Positions 52,386-61,565 of a stretch of DNA of 64,000 bases are shown here, in pieces. How positions within the stretch are numbered: position 1 is the first letter of the stretch; each line of letters opens with the position of its first letter. Source of the stretch: Brachyhypopomus gauderio (taxonomy: Eukaryota; Chordata; Actinopteri; Gymnotiformes; Hypopomidae); the NCBI RefSeq assembly GCF_052324685.1, contig NC_135225.1, positions 13,021,704-13,085,703 of the forward strand, given 5' to 3'. Under the pieces are notes generated by a model. The model did not search any database. It was given only the letters and a program-made list of their open reading frames with translations, and was not told where the DNA came from. The translations under genes and the position numbers were made by a program.

Positions 52386-55300
52386 GTGCTTGTCCATCCC
52401 AGGTGGTCTCCAGCTCTCATATGTCATGTAACTTATGTGAAAAATGAGCAGATGTCAGTAGCATGGCTGAACTCCTGGGTGTCTCTCCGCCACACAGGCA
52501 GTGAACAGGAGATTGGCCACTCGGTCTCCTCTGGCTCCACTCAGCCCTAAGCCTCAACCTGAATCCATCTTCGTTTGGGCTGCAGGCTCTCCCCAGTCAC
52601 CTCCGCGCGTCTGCGGAGTCCGTAATGAGGACGCTGGCTGGCACGGAGGCTGTGAAGTTGAGAGGCTCGGGGTTTGAACCGAGCTGCTCCACGGCTGGCG
52701 GACCCCGGCACACGCCTCATCGTTCCTCATGCATATTTAATTGGCCGCCGCGCGCCCTGTCTGATTCTCCTGTGCGTCCGGCTGGCCCGGTGCGCCGGTT
52801 CTGCTCTTGTCTGTCGGCTCCATTGATATATTTATTTTTGGACTGGTTGGTGGCGTGACGGGCAGCTGGCTGCTGTGGGATCTCCGTCATCTCCCAGGCG
52901 TTGGAGAAAGTGTGGTGAGGCAGCACGCTTCTCACCTGGTTCCTGTCCAGCCTTCTGCCACCTTCACTAATAACTGGAGAGCAGCTGTAGAATCCTTTTA
53001 TCTCTCCCCTGACGGCAGGGTATCCTGGAGACATGCCCTACCTCTCCCTCTCTCCAGACCTCTCTCCCTCCCTCTTTCTCTTCCTTCCTCTCTCCAGCTC
53101 TCTCTCTCTCTCTTTCTCTGCTTCGTTCTTCCATTGTGCTCTGCGTTCGTTAGAGAGTGTGAGAACTCTACACCCACTTCACACTTCTCGTTGCCTTTAA
53201 ATGGTCGGTCTATGGGTTGTTGTTAGTTGGTTGCTAATATTAAATCATACACTATTAAATTCAGTGAGATTTCACTGGGATTGAGGAGAGAGCGTTTTTA
53301 TCAGATTTATGGGATGTTGTTGTTTGCGCTTGTCTTGGGCGCCGCCCCTCGCAAGGCCGCTTCATAACCACTGTATCCATTTTGGTTGCCCTCGCAACAT
53401 TGTTGTGGGAACATGGTGTCGGTGAAAAAGCAATTCACAGCGTGGTGCTGGGAAGCCCAACAACCAGGCCATTACTGTCAACAGCCTACACTGGCATATC
53501 TCGCTCCTGCTCCGCAGAGTTCACTAATGGAGACCATATGTTCCCATCCCAGCGCTTGACCTTCTCAGCCATTTCTTCAGATGTTCAGGCTGTCGAAGAC
53601 ACCGCTAGAGCCCAGCAGCCCTGCCAAACAGGGGCGCCGGCCAACCAGGTGCTGAAGGGAGAGGGGAGGAACGGCGGACACCACTCGAGATGTGTCCGAG
53701 ATACGCACCTCTGTCTCCCAGGTGATTCATCCTCCTGCCTGCATCTGGGCAGCCTGCTTCATTGCTGAGGTGAAGAATCTTTAACACCCGAGCTGCTATT
53801 GGAGCTCTCTGTTACAAAACCGGTTACACCTTTTAATAAGAGACCCTTGTGCAGTGCGGATTCTGGAGTATGGCTGGCTCTTTTAGCAGACTTTTCTTTC
53901 GCCAGCTGAAATTCTCTACCCGAGCTTGTGTCTTCATCAAAGCTAAGTGCGTATAGTACCTAACAGATCCCCTACAGCAGTGCATTCTCATTCTCTCATT
54001 CTCTCAGAGAGAGACTAGCGTATCATGCAGTGCTGGGGCTTGCTAAAGCTAAATGTTTTTTGACAGCTGACTTCTCGCTAGAGTACAAAAATAAACTTGC
54101 TACGGTCTTCTCCAGTCGCATAATTACAACACGCTTGGCTTTATTACTGCAGTGAAAGTTATTAATTTTGAAAATATAAATTCAGTGTCATGAGCGGTTT
54201 CGTGCGCTTTGTTGTGTGTGCTAACCAAATCATCTGTGTGGGTGGACCTTTAGCACAGCAACACGCAGGCTGCTCCACTCATAATGAAACGAAACCGTCT
54301 CTTCCTGTCTGTGGACTGCAGCTGCTCTGCACACCGTGTGGGCTGCAACCGGCCGGCGTAGGCCTGGCAACTAGAAGCCCACAGCAACTGCGGCCCTGAA
54401 GTCTCACAGGCACCCTGAAAATCAGAAATAAACCGTCTCCCTGGGGAATAAAAAAAAAGAAAGAAAGAAAACATCCTGTAAAGTCATTTTTACCCTCTGA
54501 TTTAAACCCGATGTGAGCCTGGATGGGAAGTGTGTGTGTTTCTGTGCATGAAGGGGCACGGATACATGAGTACAAGCATGTATGTGTGTACTAAATAATG
54601 GAGTGACTCACTACTCCTCAGTGAAAGCACAGGGCTAAGCCAGACCAATTACACAGGCTGTGTGTGTAAGCCGACGGAAAGGTGCACCATTATTAAACTG
54701 GGACGGATCCACTGCTCATCTGCTCCTTCACCCCTAATGCCTCCTCATTTGAAAATGGGGATTTACATATTTCTATATTCAACTAACAAATCCAATTAAA
54801 GTCTTGTGGAGCGTCTTCTGTGGGTCACACCTCTAGAAGGTCCCTCACACCGAGGACGGGGTCTGGAAGGACTCTGTCTCAGCACGATTCCTCGGGCAGA
54901 CATGCTCTTTTAACGCTTGCAGTAAATTGCATTTTCTCTGATCGAGCCCTTACTTTCCATTAACCTGGTTTCCAACAGCTCGTAATTGGCTTATTGTTTT
55001 AATTGACTTCTGTGCTAGATAAGATATTAATATTGACAAAGCCAAGGAGTTTGATTATTTAACGATGATGTCGTGCTTCATGTTCATATATGAAGGCTGA
55101 ATACAAATAAAAAGTTAACGATGATTTATTTGTACTATTTTTATTTCTTAAGCAAATATAGTTTTATAGGAGGAGGTTTCATATACTTTTTTCAGACATT
55201 TGTACAGGTGCAGGTATCTGTTGTGGGCATTCTTGGCAGTTTTCTGTTGCTTTTATATTCATATCGATATCGGAATTGTATCGTGTTGACTGAAATTAAT

Positions 55301-57652
55301 AAATATATTGTGATATAAATTTTGCCCATATTGTCCTGCCCTAAGACCCCCGCTTTGTTCAGTCTAGATGCTCCCTCTGCCCGCCCTGCAGCGGACGTCT
55401 GCTCTCTGCCTGCGGAGAATTGAATACCCCCCTTTCATGCGTAAATGCATAAGCTGTTACCAGCTCGACCAGCGACCTGAAAGGTCACCACTGTGGGTTT
55501 TCTTTCTGCTGTGACATGTCTGTTTTTGCTGGAATCTAAGTTTGGCCATCGCTGTCCGTCTTACTCAGTGCTTAGTGTCATGTGTTATTGGCTGTCAGTT
55601 AATGTGATATGTCTTTGACTATGTTCCATGCCCACCTTATGTGGCATGCTACGAAACGCCCACACCTGTACTGGAGCGTTCAGCGACTCCGTATCCGGGA
55701 GGACTGTGGGAGGGGAGGGGAGGAGGGGTCTGATCCAACACTCCCTCTTTGCAGGCCAGCTCTGGCCTCTGAAATATTGCTATTCCAGTAAAGCGGTGAA
55801 AATGCTGAGTGCCTTGCGTCAGGCGTGAAGGGACCTGCTAGGTGCTTTTTGCAGTAGGCAGGACGGCCGTGTGCTTCACCTCGCCAGTGCTGAGGTCCGG
55901 GATTGATTGGTAGCGATGGCAGGCGTGGTGGTCCCCCTGATGATTCTCAAGACTGAATTTCAGAACCTGCTTCAGATGGCTTCTATACAGTTTCATGTAG
56001 GATGTTATCTTTGCTGTTATTCGTACCAGTGCCAGAGAGAAGGCCCTTTTCTCTGCCCTTCTAAGAAGAGAGATTCTGTTTTAACAGATCTTTATCTTGG
56101 CTGACGTGTGATCGACTGTGGCATCTCGTAGCTGCTCCTGACATTCATCCCTACGTGTCCTTCCACGTTCTGTTTGGCCTGCGGTGAAGTCCCCTAATTC
56201 CAGAACTCCATTCTAATCTGAATTTATGGCCACGTTAAGGTGTCCATGCGTAATGCCGGATCATGCACAAGCCTCCGTTATGGGCGGCGGGTACAGCCTG
56301 TACCTTCTCCACCCGCCGCTTGTAAATGGCTGTGGAATTTTTATGTGCAGAATTTGCTTTACAGAGGTCCTAATGTGGATGTCAGTCACCATCAGTCACT
56401 GTTGAGGTTCGGACCTGTTTGAGTATGCCAGCTCCGTCCAGAACGGCATCAAAGCTGATCCGTGGCTAAGAGGTGTCTGAAAAGGGGAGACGTAATGTCT
56501 CCGTTTCTCACAGCTGTGTGTGCGCAGTGTGCTTTTGATGGGTCTTGAGAACTTACCAGCATTTTATTACACATTAAATATGTCAAATGTCTAATTAGGG
56601 ATTTATGGTGGAAAGGCAGTTGAAGCATTTAAGGATTCTTCATAACTGAGATGTTCCTAGCGCGACCCCTCTGACGATTTTTAATTTGATAATGGGAGGC
56701 TGTTGGATAAGCTGTATGTTTTTATGTTGTATATGTTTTTGCCTCTTGCTATGTGTTTTTCAGCCTTCCGATGAACTGTCAGAAGGTTCACAGGATGTAG
56801 AAATGCATTTCGTTTACTTTATACAAAAAAAATAAAAAGACCACTCCAACCTTTCAAGCTCTGGTTCAAACCACTGAGGGAGGTCACGGTAGTGCACTGA
56901 ACAAACAGCAGTGTGCACTATTGGAATGATCCTCCAGATCTTCAGAGGAGCAGACTTGTTTCTTGAAATGACCAGGTCGAGGCTCGTTCTTGTGCCAGTT
57001 GATCACTAGGGATCACATACGCGTGCACACCTGTGGTTACCTGCACCCTCATGACCCACGATGCTTTGGAATTCAGCCCGGCCAACCGACTTGGTTCCTA
57101 AGCAGAAGATGTCACAAATTAGACATGAACTTGAAATGTTTACCTTACTTATAGCAAGGCTTGTATCTCTGTTGAGGCCTGTCGCCATCAGTTACCAGCT
57201 TGGGGCGGGAAGGCATGATAATCACGGTACATTACACTTGTGTCTGTGTGTGTCTGTGTTTGTGCATGTGTGTGTGTATTTAAACAAATCCCCCCATCCT
57301 ATTTGCTGTCCATCCTATGTTATCTCTCCCTCTTTCACACATCATAAGCAGCTCGAAGGGGACCAGGGCTGTACTCAGTTTAGTCTGAGGACGGTGAGAC
57401 GGGTCCAGAATCCTGGGCCCCTACACAAAGGCTGCCCTGTGTGGCAGAGCTCCTGTTTACATTCCGATCAGGGAGATATTGTCTTCCGAGGTGCAGAGCC
57501 CCACTGATGAGTGGCGGATAAGGGCCCTTCATCCAGGAGAGAGGGGGCGGGACGGGGGGGGCGAGAGCCGGGTGTGCAGGGGTGAGCAGGGCAGATGCTC
57601 TGCACACCGTGCAGGCTATGTGCCTTTGGAGTTTGACTTTTTGTTCTCACTT

Positions 57653-57687
<35 letters not shown>

Positions 57688-60600
57688 GGCGATCTATGAG
57701 GGTGAGCTGTCTCTTGGCTTCCTGGAACCTCCTCTCACCAAGGGGATCCTGGCCTGCCAGCCCTGTGGTAATCATCTAAGGCAGATGCACCATTTGACTC
57801 ATTTAACTGCTTACTCACACTTTTGCTCACTCCTGCAACACACACACACACGCACACGTGCCCACAATGCTCTGGCTCATGCTCAATTCTGATGAAGGTT
57901 AAACAGAAGGCTTTCAGTGGGAAACCGGTGTCTGTTGAGACCCATGCACTGTATGTGAACAGAATGCATTTGACACTTAATGCAGTTAGAATGGGGTACT
58001 GCAGAATATGAAGAAATTATTTATTTATTCTTTTATTTTTTTTATTATTTACATATTCATTCAGCATCCTCAACTGCAAATCTCAGTTGGCGGACCTTCT
58101 GTTCGAAAGTCAGATGACCTCGGGGTTGATCTCCCTGAGCTGTTTTCGGGCTTCTGTTGGCCAAGGAGTCGTTCGGCCCCAGTGTGTGGCAGCTGTGGAG
58201 AATGACAGCCCAGACAGACAGGCCTCCCCACCCCACACCCCTTCACCCAGCCCTGCACCCAGTCTCCAGACACCACAGAAACTGGCCCAGAATTGCTGGC
58301 TGTGCCCAGCAATCGTCCCAGCATTTCACAAGCTGTGTAATCATTGTGGTGCAGCTTCATAACATGACCCAAATGGACTCACCTGTCTGTTTCTGACAGT
58401 TGCTTTCCATTTTCAGATCCAGAGTTCATCAAGGAGAAAGTGTTGATGGCTCAGTAAATGGGGAGCTTGAAATAGGCTCTTGGCGTTCCTGGCAGATTGA
58501 GCAGGATGCCGTGTTGAGTACTGAACTGCCATAGTTCATTTCCGTAACTAGGTTCACTCCATGCTTTGTTCTGGAGTTCTGACCCTTGGTGTGGAGGTGA
58601 GCACTAACGATTGCTTGCATCTCTCACATGGCACTCTCAGAAGTGAGAGTGAGAACTTTAGAACAGACTCCTCATTTTTGTCCATAAAATAAATCGCAGC
58701 TTGTTTAAACAAAAGTACTGAAAATGGAGCTCATTCAGACCTTTGTCACTTTCCCTCACTAGGAGTCGTTCATATTTCTGAAGTAATGGCACACATCTTT
58801 ATTTCTTTATTTGATTCTCTGTTCGTTGCCACCAAGGTAGCAGCTTCTAAATCCAGAGTAATTGTCATGCGACTGGTATTTGACAACTCTGTCCAACGGG
58901 GGCTTTTCAGTTAGGCACTGTTGTTTCCATGATTGATGTGGGATTTGGATAGGGCTCTCTCTGTGACTTTCCACTACTTGAAGCAGGCTGATCCCTTGAC
59001 ATTTGCTCATCTTTGGAGGCGTGTATCAGGTGCAAATCTCCTTCTCTTATCTGTTCTTGAAGACCTCCATCTGTGCTGCTCTGATATAGTTTTTTTTTCC
59101 AGACCTCAAGAATCTGACGCTTTTAGAATCACTACCGATTCATCACGAGTAAGCAAGACTTCGACCTACAGCCTGTTAGAGTTAGATCTGTCTGGGCAAG
59201 GTTGGCTGAGGCAGTTGGTTCCACTGCATCGCAGACGAGGATGGAAATAATGTGTGGTGGATTTATTTTGATTTCACAATAAACTTTCTTAAATATTCCT
59301 TTTGTGACCTATTTATTCTCTCATCTTTGTTTTCGGTGCACTCGTGCCATTGGTATTTGAATCTTAGCATGGGACCTAAAAGAATCAAAATGACTCTGTG
59401 CGGTGGGGATTTGGGTTGTGCTTTCCCCCTTTGAGATTTGGCTTCATCTCATACTGAGGTCAAAGGCGGTATATGCAGGCAACCCAAAACAGCATGCACA
59501 CACGTGACGCCTCATGTTTGCAGAAAGCCTCTTACTAAAAGCTCAGAAATCCCATTTTTTTCCCCACCAAGGTTTTATATGAGCTGAAAGGAAGCCAAAT
59601 GGATGATTACAAGCGTTGCCATCCTTGGACCAGCTGTTGAAAACATCGATATCGGTCAGAACGACCCTGCTTCAGTAATGCTCCATTTCATTGTCTAGTA
59701 TCGAGGTCTTTCAATTTTGAATGGGGTGTTTAAAGGCCTAATCATGGGGCATAACTCCTGGCAGTCCTGATGGTGAACACCACAGAAACCAATGCTCCGA
59801 TTGGGCCACGAAAGCTCTGTGGCCCAGTCAGCTTTGACTCCGCCTCTTGTCTTTCTTACACCCCTCTTTGCTTGAGCAGTGATAAGCTATCTGTTTGTCT
59901 TTAGTGTTTTGACATTAAGATGTATTGCTAGTTGTCATGCCTCTTCACGTGGCAGCTTTAAATGATAACTGGTCATATTGTCGATACTGGTGGCACTGCT
60001 CCTGTAGAGAGGTAGAAAACTGCAAACAACCGACCACTCAGAGATAACAGATGATTTCTTTACTGGAATATGACGTTGCTTAGTGAGTAGTGTTCTTGCT
60101 TAATTTGTCCCTCTTGGTGGTCATTAATTACCGTTGAAGAGCACTCTCATAATTAGGCCTTACTAACTACCTTTAAACTTGCCAGTTTTGATACAAACAA
60201 AGATCTTACCACAGTGCAAAGTAAAATCTTCTATTATTATCCCAGTCAGTGTAGTGTGTTTAGATCCCCTTTGAACCACTCGCTGTTGTTTCAGCAGAGT
60301 CTGCGTGGAGAAAGACTTCCTCGTGAACCTGGGACGTGTTTCTGTGCGCTTCGCTGAGCAGGCGTCTGGCACCTTCTCTCATGTGCCAAGGTGTTGCAGC
60401 CTGATGAGCAGGATGGAGTCTGAGATGCGGTTACAGCTGTCTAATAGTGTTAATTATATATGGTTCCACCGTCTCAGGTACTGCCGTGCCCACCATCACA
60501 GTCGCTGTTGACAGACCTGTGGACGCTTGTAATCCGGGGAGGGCCAAAATCGTGCTTCGCACGATGCATTTTCAAAGACTTCACGTCTGGAAAATCCTGT

Positions 60601-61526
60601 ATGTCGCTTCTGGGCCTTCGCCGATAGAGACGCTTCTTATTTCCTTTTTTTTCTCCTCGTGGAGTGTGAAGGGCCGTGCAAGACAGTGACCTGGTGACGG
60701 AGACGCATGCGGTCGCAGACCACCGTGGTAGCACTAATCACGTGAGGAGAAGGTGCAGTTCTGAAAACACCACCCACCCTTGCATGACCGCTCTCAACAA
60801 TAGCGCATTCCTGGATGTTCTTGGGAGGAGAGTTTTCAGAGCTACTGTCTATACCAAACAGCTCATTTTTTGATAAGCATAATATTTCTAAGGGGAAGGG
60901 TCAGAGGTTATCCCGAAAATGGGTTTTATTCCCAAGCTGGTTGAAAATTTACATGACTTCCAAATAATTATACTTGTTCCGTACGATCCTGCTGTTCTGT
61001 GGCATCACTCTACATTAGAGGAACAAAGTGAGTTCAACGCCCACTCAGGTGCTCCAGTTCCCTGACTCTCCAAATGGATTCAGTGGAGCAATTTGTTTGG
61101 TTTTCAGTCATTTCTATAGTTGATTTTTTATACTCATTCTATCTCCCTGTCTCTATATCTGTCTCTCTTTCTCTCCCCCCCTCTCTCTCACCTTCCTCCC
61201 TTCACCTTCCCGCCTCCACCCCACACTTACTCAGTCACGTCCCTCTCCTGAGGATCTGAGTCACTGGAAATGGAGGTCTGGTTTACTGGAAGGGCTTTCT
61301 AGCTCGCTGATGGGAAGAATCTAGGAGGCTGTCAGGAGCCTGTAATCGTGGGGCTGATGAATAGATGGCCCTGTGTTTCAGGCGGCTCCCCTCCTCTAAA
61401 CTCCACACATCCTGGGCCAGATTGAACGGCTGGACACGACACCAGCCAGCTTTTTTCTATAGGTGCTGAATTGGTTGGCATTGGGAATTGTCTCCTTTCG
61501 ATTTTCTCGCTCCTGCTTTGTCAAAT

Positions 61527-61565
<39 letters not shown>

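Noticed and set aside
52660-52700. tRNA B-box-like ggggtttgaacc
   Set aside because: No A-box or cloverleaf could be built around it.
53382-53768. 128-codon + frame in GSTCD intron 4
   Set aside because: No similarity to known proteins and no supporting splice sites.
58087-58362. Cys/His cluster in a 91-codon frame resembling a zinc finger
   Set aside because: Only one partial cluster, no conserved spacing beyond CxxC, no homology or gene structure around it.
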